A stretch of 64,000 nt of DNA. Origin: Campylobacter anatolicus. GTDB taxonomy: Bacteria; Campylobacterota; Campylobacteria; Campylobacterales; Campylobacteraceae. A program made the position numbers and the translations under genes. Under the pieces are notes generated by a model, which saw only the letters and a list, made by a program, of their open reading frames with translations, did not search any database and was not told where the DNA came from. The number at the start of each line of letters is the position of its first letter. The first letter of the stretch is position 1. Positions 36,829 through 45,653 of the stretch are shown here, in pieces. The stretch is taken from contig NZ_JAGSSY010000001.1 in NCBI RefSeq assembly GCF_018145655.1, positions 186,001 to 250,000 on the forward strand, in the 5' to 3' direction.

Positions 36829-38937
36829 ATGGATGATTTCCTGCAACATTTTTGGGGTAATTTAAGACTATTTTTAAATGAGCAAACGACGATAACAGCG
36901 GATGAGAGTATACTTGCAATAATCATCGCTACAAATGCACAAAATTATGATAGATTTATCGCCTTAAATGAGTTTAAAAACATTATTCGCTCACTTGGGC
37001 TAAAAGCGAATTTATACGGCACACAAACCGCACAAATAGGCATAATAAACGCTATAAAAAGCTCAAAAATCTCAAGGTCAAAGCTTCTTTTATCGCTTAA
37101 AAATCTCCAAGATGAAAATATCTTAAATAAAGATGAATATAAGCAAATATCAAATTTTATAATCTCTTTAAACGAACAAGACGAATTACAAGATAGCGAC
37201 CACACAACACTTGCAAAACAGTTTCACCAAAGCACGGATATACTTCATCAAATTTGTCTGCGTTTATTAGATCTTGATAGTGAGCAAATTTTTACTAAAA
37301 GATTAAAAACTGCTATGCAAAAGATGAGTGAACTACACTTTAATATCGTGGTAACTGGCGTGATAAATGCTGGTAAATCAACTATGTTAAATGCTCTTTT
37401 AAACGCACGAATTTTAGGCACTTCAAACGTCCCAGAGACAACAAATCTCACGCTTTTAAAACACTCAGATACGCCACACGCAGTGGTAAATTTTTGGAGC
37501 CAGAGTGAGCTAAGACAGCTTGACATTGTGTATAAAACAGATATAAATTTAAATTTTAAGAGCTTAAATATCAAACTAAATGAGCTTAAAAACTACACTT
37601 CAGCCACGAGCGAGATAGCAAAATTTGTAAAAAGCGTTGAGCTGTTTGAAAATTTAGATATTTTAAAGGACGGCATATGTATAGTCGATACTCCAGGTAT
37701 CGATGATGCAGTATTTTTACGAGAGCAGCTAGTGCGAGAGTTTATGAATGAGTGTGATTTGATGATTCATCTAATGAATGTATCACAAAGTATGACACAA
37801 AAAGATATAGAATTTATCAAAAACTCACTTCATAGATCACGTATAGTACGGCTCATAATCGTCCTAACTCACACAGATTTGCTCTCACAAGATGAGTTAA
37901 ACGAGGTCATAGCATACACACAAAAAAGTATAAAAAATGAGCTAAATCCTCAAAACAATGTCAAAATCGAACTTTTTAGCATAAGTGCAAAGCGGTATTT
38001 TGAAGGTAAAAATGATAGTGGTATACAGAGTTTTAAAAACCATATATATAAGATTTTTTTCAGTGCTGATAGTGAAAAATCAACACTTGCACTTAATGGC
38101 TATAAAAATGAACTCACTAAAATTTGCACCGAGTTTTTAGAGATTACGCAAAATGAAAAGCTAAATTTAAATAGCTCAAATTTAGAGCTTAGCGAAAAAC
38201 TTGAAAAGCTAAATTTATATGAAAATGAACTTAATGTATCTGTAAAACAAGCACAAATTTTTACAGATCAAGAGCTTAGTAAGATAAGCATTGATGAGCT
38301 TGAAAAACAATGGGATCTTGGGCTAAGATCGCTAGTGCAAAGCACAAAAGAGCGGATTTTAAGTGAGATAAATTTCACTAAAAACAGCAAAAAGCCACTT
38401 GAATTAAAACGGATAAATTACATAATCCAAAGTAGTCTAAATGATGGTATCATCGCACTAATGCGACAAAATCGCAACGCGATCTTATCGCAAATAAAAA
38501 GCTGTGCGGATAATATACGACTAAATTTTCCTGATCTTTTTATAAGTTTAGATCAAACAATTTTTAGTATAAATGAGTATCTACGCCTTAAAAATATCAC
38601 ATTTAAATATGATAAAGTATGTGAATATATAGATAAATTTATAAACTCAAATGAGCTTGCAAACAGAGTGGATAAAGCTTTAAGTGAGTTTTTACAAGAT
38701 GAGAAAATAAAGGACTTCGCGTATGAGCTTTGTGAGTTTGAAAAGGATAAATTTAAAGAGTTAGTTGCGATAAAAATGAATGAAAAATTAGAGATATTTA
38801 ACAAAAATAAAGAGCGTTTAATGTATGAATTAACTATCTTAAAAGGACAAACTAACGAAGCGATAAATGAGCTAGAAAGACTAAAAAATTTAGAATTAGC
38901 TTTAAAAAATATAAAAATGGAGCTTTTTAATGTTTAA
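36829..38937 (+). CDS. Dynamin-like GTPase, first of pair (Cj0411/DLP1-like)
   Basis: 702 aa. An N-terminal helical region (about 1-165) precedes the GTPase domain: P-loop GVINAGKSTMLNALL near residue 176, switch Thr in PETTNLTLL, G3 DTPGID and G4 THTD. The rest is long charged helix (about 430-700), the stalk/neck bundles of bacterial dynamins. The pair with the next gene matches C. jejuni DLP1/DLP2 (from memory), which form hetero-oligomers that tether membranes. The genes overlap by eight bases. Confidence 0.88.
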   Translation: MDDFLQHFWGNLRLFLNEQTTITADESILAIIIATNAQNYDRFIALNEFKNIIRSLGLKANLYGTQTAQIGIINAIKSSKISRSKLLLSLKNLQDENILNKDEYKQISNFIISLNEQDELQDSDHTTLAKQFHQSTDILHQICLRLLDLDSEQIFTKRLKTAMQKMSELHFNIVVTGVINAGKSTMLNALLNARILGTSNVPETTNLTLLKHSDTPHAVVNFWSQSELRQLDIVYKTDINLNFKSLNIKLNELKNYTSATSEIAKFVKSVELFENLDILKDGICIVDTPGIDDAVFLREQLVREFMNECDLMIHLMNVSQSMTQKDIEFIKNSLHRSRIVRLIIVLTHTDLLSQDELNEVIAYTQKSIKNELNPQNNVKIELFSISAKRYFEGKNDSGIQSFKNHIYKIFFSADSEKSTLALNGYKNELTKICTEFLEITQNEKLNLNSSNLELSEKLEKLNLYENELNVSVKQAQIFTDQELSKISIDELEKQWDLGLRSLVQSTKERILSEINFTKNSKKPLELKRINYIIQSSLNDGIIALMRQNRNAILSQIKSCADNIRLNFPDLFISLDQTIFSINEYLRLKNITFKYDKVCEYIDKFINSNELANRVDKALSEFLQDEKIKDFAYELCEFEKDKFKELVAIKMNEKLEIFNKNKERLMYELTILKGQTNEAINELERLKNLELALKNIKMELFNV

Positions 38938-40762
38938 AAGCTTTATCAATGCCTATAAAAGTGCCTATTTTCAAGTATTTGGTGATGATTTTTATGGTAA
39001 ATTTAAAAGATTTGCAAACGCTATTTGTGAGCCAAAACTACATCCAAGCGTTGAGTTAAAAGATGAACTAAAAAAACTTGATCTATTTATATGTGAACCG
39101 CTTACTATCGCGATCGTAGGGCAATTTTCAAGTGGTAAATCAACATTTTTAAACGCACTTTTAGGCTTTGAGATTCTACCTACCGGTGTTACTCCAGTTA
39201 CTGCACGATTAACGCACATTAGATACGCTCCGAGCCTATCGCTTCACATTTATTATAAAAATGGCAGAGAGCTTAGTTTAAATGTGAGTGAAATATCACG
39301 ATTTGTCGATCAACGCGAGAGCTTAGATGACATAAAAGAGCTTTGCATATATGCACCAAGTGAAATTTTAAAGCATTTTAGCTTTATTGATACGCCGGGG
39401 CTAAACTCACTTTCAAGCTCAGATACACGCACAACAAAAGACGTGATAGATGGCGTTGCTGGCGTGGTATGGTTGAGTCTAATTGATAATGCCGCTCGTG
39501 CAAGTGAGTTAGCTGACTTGTACGAATTTTTAAACAAATCTGATAAGATAGCAATATGCGTATTAAATCAAAAAGATAAACTAAATAAAACAGAACTTGA
39601 AAATATCCTTTCTCATGCACAACTAACTTATGATAAAATTTTTAATCAAATCATCGCTATATCAGCTAAACAAGCGGTTTTAGCTAAACAAAATAGTGAT
39701 CAAAATTTATATGAAAGTTCAAATTTTGATGCGGTAATTGATGCGATAAGGGTAAATTTTAGCAATGAAGATATCAAAGAGAGATTTATTAAGCGAAAGT
39801 GTCAAATTTTATTAACCAATTCAATATCCCAACATGAATATATGGCTGAAATTTATCAAAAAGCAGCTGAAATTTTGGCCGAATTTGATGCGAATTTACA
39901 AGGAAATTTAAACGAGATAAAGAACAAATTTGAGCCTAAGCTTGAAGCCTCCTTTAATGAGATAAAAGAGATTGCCAAATTTATAAGTAGTGAAATTATC
40001 TCAAGCTTAAAATCTAAAAAAATATCACATTATGAGCCAAAAAAAAGTTTTTTTCGTGGTAAAAGCTGGAGCAAAAACGAATACGAGATGATGAGTTTTG
40101 ATAGTGATGAAATTTTCTCAAAACTCATCTACAATGATGTCAAAATTTCTAAATTTTTTAAGGCTTATAAAAGATCTTTACTCAAGCTTGAAAATGAGCT
40201 GAAACAAGATATAAACATAATTTATAATGAACTTGAATGTAAATTTATGATATATAAATCCGAGTTTGAAAATATACGCAAAGAGGTAGCCACACAATCT
40301 GATGTGGAATTTGCAAATATTCGCACACACGCCGGACAGGTATATGAGATATTTTTGCGTGATTTTGAGACAACTAAATTTGCAAAAGAGCAGAAAATAT
40401 CACTATTTTTTGAAAAATTAAATTTAAAAGTTGCGACAAATTACGAAAGTGCGATTAAGATAGCTGTATATTTTATCAAAGAAAAGATCGATATTGCAGC
40501 AACTTCTTACGCTAAAGATCCATTACACTTTGCACTGTTTATCCCAAGTTTTAACGAAACATACGAGCGTGTGTTAACGTCACTAAATTTATATGAATTT
40601 GAAAATGAAATGCTCTCAAATGCATCTTTTTTAAACAAAATTCTCAATGAACTTGCGTGTGAATTTAATCAGATAAAAACAGAAAAGCTCACAAATATAG
40701 ATGAACTAAAATCTAGACATATAAATTTAAAAGATGAACTAAAAAGACTTAAGATAGGCTAA
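38930..40762 (+). CDS. Dynamin-like GTPase, second of pair (Cj0412/DLP2-like)
   Basis: 610 aa. GTPase domain near the N-terminus: GQFSSGKSTFLNALLG (about 64-79), Thr in TGVTPVTARLT, DTPGLNSL and a G4 NQKD. The rest is helical, with a hydrophobic segment around residues 520-550 that could be the membrane paddle. The ATG lies inside the end of the first gene with GGAG upstream, so equimolar synthesis with its partner is likely. Acts on the inner membrane. Confidence 0.88.
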   Translation: MFKSFINAYKSAYFQVFGDDFYGKFKRFANAICEPKLHPSVELKDELKKLDLFICEPLTIAIVGQFSSGKSTFLNALLGFEILPTGVTPVTARLTHIRYAPSLSLHIYYKNGRELSLNVSEISRFVDQRESLDDIKELCIYAPSEILKHFSFIDTPGLNSLSSSDTRTTKDVIDGVAGVVWLSLIDNAARASELADLYEFLNKSDKIAICVLNQKDKLNKTELENILSHAQLTYDKIFNQIIAISAKQAVLAKQNSDQNLYESSNFDAVIDAIRVNFSNEDIKERFIKRKCQILLTNSISQHEYMAEIYQKAAEILAEFDANLQGNLNEIKNKFEPKLEASFNEIKEIAKFISSEIISSLKSKKISHYEPKKSFFRGKSWSKNEYEMMSFDSDEIFSKLIYNDVKISKFFKAYKRSLLKLENELKQDINIIYNELECKFMIYKSEFENIRKEVATQSDVEFANIRTHAGQVYEIFLRDFETTKFAKEQKISLFFEKLNLKVATNYESAIKIAVYFIKEKIDIAATSYAKDPLHFALFIPSFNETYERVLTSLNLYEFENEMLSNASFLNKILNELACEFNQIKTEKLTNIDELKSRHINLKDELKRLKIG

Positions 40763-40786
40763 AAGCCTAAAAATTTGGCTTTTAGC
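40758..40786. terminator. Bidirectional terminator between the dynamin-like pair and hemE
   Basis: Ten-base-pair perfect stem (40758-40767 with 40777-40786), nine-base loop, overlapping the stop codon of the plus-strand gene and lying 10 bases past the convergent hemE stop. Confidence 0.7.
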
Positions 40787-40796
40787 TTTATAAAGT

Positions 40797-41819
40797 TTAC
40801 TTTCTACTTTTTTCTTGCACTTGTTTTATGAAGTATTTTGCATGCTCTACTGGTATATCAGGTAGTATACCGTGTCCTAGGTTAAAAATATGTGGCATAC
40901 CTTTCATCGCTGAAAAGACTTTATCTATGCCATCATCAATGGCTTTAACAGAGTAAAGACGAGCTGGCTCCATATTGCCTTGCAGGACGTATTGTGGGCT
41001 TAGTTTTTCACGTGCTAGATCAAGTGGCGTACTCCAATCAACACCAAAAACATCAAAATTTCCATAAATTTTATCCAAATATCCACTTATTCCCTTTGGA
41101 AAAACGATGACTGGGATTTCAGGAAACTCTGCCTTTATTGCATCTACTATGTTAATAATATAGCTAAATCCAAACTCAAAATACGCACTCATCTCTAATG
41201 CTGACGCCCAGCTATCAAAGATCTGAATAGCATTTACACCAGCATGGATTTGCTCTTTAACATAGCCAATAAGTGTTGCTGTTACTTTATTTAATATATC
41301 GTGCATAAACTCAGGGTCGCTATAAAGTAGCTTTTTGCTTATGGCGTAAGTCTTCGTGCCACCACCTTCTATCATATATGTAGCAATAGTCCAAGGAGCA
41401 CCACAAAAGCCGATAAGTGCTTTATCCTTAGCTAGTTTATCACGAGTAAGCTTTATCGTGTCATATACGTAGTTTAAATTTTTAATCGCTTCTTTAATAT
41501 CAAGCTTAGCTAGATCTTCACGTGTTTTTATAGGATTAGGAAATACAGGGCCCTCGCCTTTAACAAACTCAAGCTTCATACCCATCTCAAGTGGTACAAC
41601 TAAAATATCACTAAACAAAATGGCTGCATCAACACCCAAAATATCCACAGGCTGTATAGTAACCTCACTCGCTTTTTTATAGTCCTTGCAAAGACTTAGA
41701 AAATCCCCAGCAGAAGAGCGAACTGCCATATACTCAGGTAGATAGCGACCCGCTTGACGCATCATCCACACAGGCGTATAAGGCGTTGGCTTTTTTAAAC
41801 ACGCATCAACAAATATCAT
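40797..41819 (-). CDS. hemE: Uroporphyrinogen decarboxylase
   Basis: 340 aa, full length. The N-terminal [15 protein letters not shown] with its substrate-binding Arg residues, the catalytic Asp in [11 protein letters not shown], the [21 protein letters not shown] stretch and [13 protein letters not shown] are intact. It decarboxylates uroporphyrinogen III to coproporphyrinogen III in heme synthesis. Followed upstream on its strand by the YqhA-like gene (25-base gap). Confidence 0.97.
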   Translation of the reverse strand: MIFVDACLKKPTPYTPVWMMRQAGRYLPEYMAVRSSAGDFLSLCKDYKKASEVTIQPVDILGVDAAILFSDILVVPLEMGMKLEFVKGEGPVFPNPIKTREDLAKLDIKEAIKNLNYVYDTIKLTRDKLAKDKALIGFCGAPWTIATYMIEGGGTKTYAISKKLLYSDPEFMHDILNKVTATLIGYVKEQIHAGVNAIQIFDSWASALEMSAYFEFGFSYIINIVDAIKAEFPEIPVIVFPKGISGYLDKIYGNFDVFGVDWSTPLDLAREKLSPQYVLQGNMEPARLYSVKAIDDGIDKVFSAMKGMPHIFNLGHGILPDIPVEHAKYFIKQVQEKSRK

Positions 41820-41843
41820 ATCAATCCTTTTTCATTATAAATT

Positions 41844-42350
41844 TTAATGACCACCCTTATGCAAAAAATATAATCCAAGACAAAGTGCAAGTATAGAAAC
41901 TGCAAGATATGCCATTTCAAGTGGAGTGGTAAAGTTTGCGTGAAGCACACGTTGAAAGAAATTTACGATAAGAACCATTATGATGACGTTTCCTATCTTG
42001 CTTTTTAATTCATCAAGCGAATGCACTTCAAGCACATTAGTATTTCTTGATTCCTTTAACGTATCTATCTCAGAGATAAATAGCTCATAAATTCCAAAGC
42101 TAAATATATAAAGCACAAGCGCCATAAGATAAAGGTCTATCGCACCAACTATCTCACCCACGACATCAGAGTGAAAATTCTCAGGATGAACACCTTTGAA
42201 AAAATAATCATATACATCACCCATAACGGCAGCTACATCATAACTAGCTATGATAAATAGCACTACCGCACCAAGAAGTCCAAAAATAACTGGCAAAATA
42301 GTAAAAATATTACTTGAGAGTAAAATTTTCTCAAAAATTTTACTAGGCAT
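41844..42350 (-). CDS. YqhA/UPF0114-family membrane protein
   Basis: 168 aa, about four hydrophobic segments (about 16-36, 68-88, 116-132, 142-162). The conserved GAIDLYLMALVLYIFSFGIYELFI and LHSLDELK-like VHSLDELKSKIGNVI boxes are diagnostic for UPF0114. Inner membrane, function unknown. It lies between asd and hemE; C. jejuni has a similar gene next to asd. Confidence 0.88.
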   Translation of the reverse strand: MPSKIFEKILLSSNIFTILPVIFGLLGAVVLFIIASYDVAAVMGDVYDYFFKGVHPENFHSDVVGEIVGAIDLYLMALVLYIFSFGIYELFISEIDTLKESRNTNVLEVHSLDELKSKIGNVIIMVLIVNFFQRVLHANFTTPLEMAYLAVSILALCLGLYFLHKGGH

Positions 42351-42414
42351 TAAGATCCTTTTGTTTAAATTTAAAAATGTGTATTGTATATTTTTTAATC
42401 GAACAAAGCAAATT

Positions 42415-43440
42415 TTACTCCTGTAGCTCTATCCATCTTTGTGCTATTCTCACAGCATTTGTCGCAGCTCCCACACGGATCTGGTCTGCCACACACCACA
42501 GATGCAAGACATTTAAGCGGTAGTTATCGCGACGTATACGTCCAACATAAGTCTCATTTGTATCACTTGCGATCAATGGCATAGGATAGGCTTTATTAGA
42601 AGGATCGTCTAAAACAACGACACTCGGAGCATTTGATAAAATTTCTCTCGCACGTGCGGCATCTATATCTTTATCAAAGTGGATAGTGATCGCCTCAGAG
42701 TGGCTTCTAAGCACTGGCACACGCACACAAGTCGCACTAACTTCTATATTTTTATGCAAGATTTTCTGTGTCTCTTTGACCATTTTCATCTCTTCTTTTG
42801 TATAGTCGTTGTCTAAAAACACGTCAATATGTGGTATAACATTTAGTGCCAAACGATGAGCAAAAACCTTTGGTTCACACTCATCAAGCTTAAACTCAAA
42901 AAATTTCTGCATCTGCATGACTAGCTCTTCCATACCCTCTTTACCAGCTCCGCTTGCAGCTTGATATGTGCTGACATCCACTCGGTTTATGCCAAATGCG
43001 TCATTTAACGGCTTTAAAATTTGCACCATTTGTATAGTAGAACAGTTTGGGTTTGCTATAATTCCGCGACTTTTCCAGAGTTTTATATCTTCTGGATTGC
43101 ATTCAGGCACGACTAGTGGTACATCAGCATCCATTCTAAAATGGCTCGTATTATCAATGACAACTGCACCACTTGCAGCAGCAAACGGGACAAATTTCTC
43201 ACTAACTGACCCGCCAGCACTAAAAAACGCTATATCTATATCATGTTCATCAAATACTCTCTCAGTTAGCTCAACAACTTTATAGCTTTTGCCATTAAAC
43301 TCTATCTGGCTCCCTGCACTTTTTGCACTTGCAAGTGGCAAGACTTCGCCTACTGGAAAATCAACCTCACTTAAAACATTAAATATCTCTTCGCCAACAG
43401 CACCAGTTGCACCTACGACAGCGATATTAAATTTTCTCAT
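42415..43440 (-). CDS. asd: Aspartate-semialdehyde dehydrogenase
   Basis: 341 aa. NADP-binding VVGATGAVGEEI at the N-terminus, catalytic Cys133 in IIANPNCSTIQM, YQAASGAGKEGM after it, and the HLWCVADQIRVGAATNAVRIA C-terminal helix. It reduces aspartyl phosphate to the semialdehyde for lysine/diaminopimelate, methionine and threonine synthesis. Downstream of flgR, an order shared with C. jejuni. Confidence 0.97.
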   Translation of the reverse strand: MRKFNIAVVGATGAVGEEIFNVLSEVDFPVGEVLPLASAKSAGSQIEFNGKSYKVVELTERVFDEHDIDIAFFSAGGSVSEKFVPFAAASGAVVIDNTSHFRMDADVPLVVPECNPEDIKLWKSRGIIANPNCSTIQMVQILKPLNDAFGINRVDVSTYQAASGAGKEGMEELVMQMQKFFEFKLDECEPKVFAHRLALNVIPHIDVFLDNDYTKEEMKMVKETQKILHKNIEVSATCVRVPVLRSHSEAITIHFDKDIDAARAREILSNAPSVVVLDDPSNKAYPMPLIASDTNETYVGRIRRDNYRLNVLHLWCVADQIRVGAATNAVRIAQRWIELQE

Positions 43441-43460
43441 CTTAACCCCTTTTATAAAAT

Positions 43461-44729
43461 TTATCTCATCTTTCTACTATTTATAAATAGATCCATCACG
43501 CCGATCTCATCGGTATCACTAAGTATTGCAGCACGTTGCACGATAGATATTAACTCCCTTATATTTCCCGGATAGCTATAGCTCATTAGCTCAATTACTG
43601 CCTCATCACTAAAAAACTTAGCTCCAATTTTATACTCATCGCAAGTTTGTTTAAGTGTATTGTTTGCTATTGCCATTATCTCCTCTTTGCGTTCGCGAAG
43701 TGGTGGGATCACGATAGGTATAGTGTTTAGGCGATAAAATAAATCTTCACGAAACTTGCCTTGTGCCATCAGCTCATCTAAATTTGCATTTGTCGCACAT
43801 ACTATGCGAACATCTATCTTTATGCTCTTCATCGCTCCAAGCCTTGTGATCTCACGCTCCTGCAAGGCACGAAGTAACTTTGGTTGCAAATTTATAGGCA
43901 TCTCGGCTATCTCATCTAAAAATAGCGTTCCGCCATTTGCTAACTCAAACTGCCCTTTTTTTGCGACCGTTGCGTCTGTGAACGCACCCTTTTCAAAGCC
44001 AAACAGCTCACTCTCTATTAAATTTTCAGGTATTGCTGCCATATTTAGTGCGATAAATGGCTCATTTTTACGCGGTGAGTTTTGGTGTATAAAATTTGCA
44101 AAAACCTCTTTGCCTACTCCACTCTCACCCATAAGCATGACATTTGCGTCAGTTTTGGCAGCCTTTAATGCTATAGTCTGTGTCTTTTGCAAGGCTACAG
44201 AGGTTGGCTTTGCTTGATTTTTAATGGACTTTTTGGTACTTGTTTTTAAATTTTTACTGCTTTGCGTTTTAAAACTATTTTTTAAATTTAAATCACTGTT
44301 TTGGCTTAGTTCATCGTCAATAATATCAAATAAATTTTTATCCGCTTTTTTAGTAGTTATCTTGTGGGTTTTAGTGCGTTCATTTAGCGTTTTAACCCGC
44401 TTTATCGCCTCATAAAGTGTCGTAGCATCAAAAGGCTTTGTTAAAAAGTCCTTCACGCCAAGTCTCACACTCTCTATGGCACGATTTAACGTTGCGTTGC
44501 CAGTCATTATTATAACATCGTATTTGCCTCCAAGTTGTTTTATAAACTCAAGTCCGTCAATGCCTGGCATATTTATATCAGTGATGATAAGTTCCACACT
44601 CTCATCAAGCTTTTTAAGGGCTTCGGTGGCACTTTTATAAGTTTTTATATTTAGCTCTTCATACTCGCTAAGGGCAAGCTCAAGAGACTTTCGCATATTT
44701 ATATCATCTTCAACGATTGCGATATTCAC
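43461..44729 (-). CDS. flgR: Sigma-54 response regulator FlgR
   Basis: 422 aa. Receiver domain (1-120) with phosphoacceptor Asp51 (ITDINMP), a basic Ser/Thr/Lys-rich linker (about 125-180), then the AAA+ sigma-54 activator domain: Walker A GESGVGKE, sigma-54 contact loop GAFTDA instead of GAFTGA, Walker B GGTLFLDEI. The protein stops soon after the AAA+ domain, with no Fis-type helix-turn-helix. This is the form known for Campylobacter and Helicobacter FlgR, which works with kinase FlgS to switch on rod-hook genes. Close to flgP and flgQ. Confidence 0.95.
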   Translation of the reverse strand: MNIAIVEDDINMRKSLELALSEYEELNIKTYKSATEALKKLDESVELIITDINMPGIDGLEFIKQLGGKYDVIIMTGNATLNRAIESVRLGVKDFLTKPFDATTLYEAIKRVKTLNERTKTHKITTKKADKNLFDIIDDELSQNSDLNLKNSFKTQSSKNLKTSTKKSIKNQAKPTSVALQKTQTIALKAAKTDANVMLMGESGVGKEVFANFIHQNSPRKNEPFIALNMAAIPENLIESELFGFEKGAFTDATVAKKGQFELANGGTLFLDEIAEMPINLQPKLLRALQEREITRLGAMKSIKIDVRIVCATNANLDELMAQGKFREDLFYRLNTIPIVIPPLRERKEEIMAIANNTLKQTCDEYKIGAKFFSDEAVIELMSYSYPGNIRELISIVQRAAILSDTDEIGVMDLFINSRKMR

Positions 44730-44739
44730 ACTTACCCCC

Positions 44740-45132
44740 TTATTTAAATACGCCGATAATAGCAGAATTTGGCTTAAATTCTATTATAAAATTTATAGGA
44801 TAAATTTTCAAATCCGAAGTTTGTGTAATAATGTTATTTTCGTTCTTAAATTCACTAAATATACCGACTTTTGTGCCTAAAAAGCAGTCAAATACCTTAT
44901 CTTTATACAAATTTAAAAATTGCTCGGCAGTTGTATTCTCATCCTTTACGCCATCTATCTGACATAAAAATTTAAGTGATGAGCTTTTTGTCCTTGTCAT
45001 CGCCTTTGAAAATGCGATCTCTTGTGAGATTATTATATTGTTTTGACTTGATAGTTTAGCCCAGAATATAAACTCCTCTGAGCTAAAACTAAATTTTATA
45101 AAAAAGATTAATAAGCAAAGACTTCTCGCCAC
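44740..45132 (-). CDS. flgQ: FlgQ-like periplasmic motility protein
   Basis: 130 aa from GTG at 45132, 25 bases inside flgP. The N-terminus is a signal peptide (LCLLIFFIKFSFS). No enzymatic motif; the sequence is only moderately conserved. The identification rests on position: directly after flgP and before flgR, as C. jejuni flgQ (from memory, Cj1025c). FlgQ is needed for FlgP stability and motility. The GTG start lacks a strong ribosome site, consistent with translational coupling. Confidence 0.7.
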   Translation of the reverse strand: MARSLCLLIFFIKFSFSSEEFIFWAKLSSQNNIIISQEIAFSKAMTRTKSSSLKFLCQIDGVKDENTTAEQFLNLYKDKVFDCFLGTKVGIFSEFKNENNIITQTSDLKIYPINFIIEFKPNSAIIGVFK

Positions 45133-45608
45133 TTTTCTTGGTTTATCCTAAGCTCCATATTGACCTTATAAAGCCCATCTTTAAAGCTTTCGCTTACTAT
45201 GTTTGCGTTTTTAACTAGACCCTGCACCTTTGATGTAATGCTTGAATCGCCTAGCATCGCATCACGCACGGTATCTTCGGCATTAATCTTCACGCCATAA
45301 AGCTTACCTGCAAGTTGACTATACGCATCAGCCATCGCTGCACGTTTAGCAAGAGTTAGTGACTGAGCGTATGAGACAGAGTTTAGCGGTGCTATCCCCT
45401 CTCCACTGGCCCTGATAGTCGTCTCAACAGGTGTGCTATCATATATCATCTTCTCTTTTTTCATCACCTCTCTAAGGTCATCCTTGTCAACCTTTTGGAT
45501 AACTACATTGTGGTTATCTGTTCTTGTACTGTCGCCAAAAAAGCCATTCCAAGAGCATCCACCAAATAGCACAACCATTAAAAAGAGTGTTATAAATTTA
45601 GTATTCAT
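45108..45608 (-). CDS. flgP: Flagellar basal-disk lipoprotein FlgP (LPP20 family)
   Basis: 166 aa. Signal peptide with lipobox FGGC, lipidated Cys18. Mature part contains the LPP20 signature APLNSVSYAQSLTLAKRAAMADAYSQLAGKLYGVKI. FlgP forms the concentric basal disk under the outer membrane around the Campylobacter flagellar motor, which widens the stator ring and raises torque. Operon with flgQ; next to flgR and gyrA as in C. jejuni. Confidence 0.9.
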   Translation of the reverse strand: MNTKFITLFLMVVLFGGCSWNGFFGDSTRTDNHNVVIQKVDKDDLREVMKKEKMIYDSTPVETTIRASGEGIAPLNSVSYAQSLTLAKRAAMADAYSQLAGKLYGVKINAEDTVRDAMLGDSSITSKVQGLVKNANIVSESFKDGLYKVNMELRINQEKWREVFAY

Positions 45609-45653
45609 ATTCTACCTTTAAATTTAACTTCTAAGCCTTTGCTTTTAACAAAT

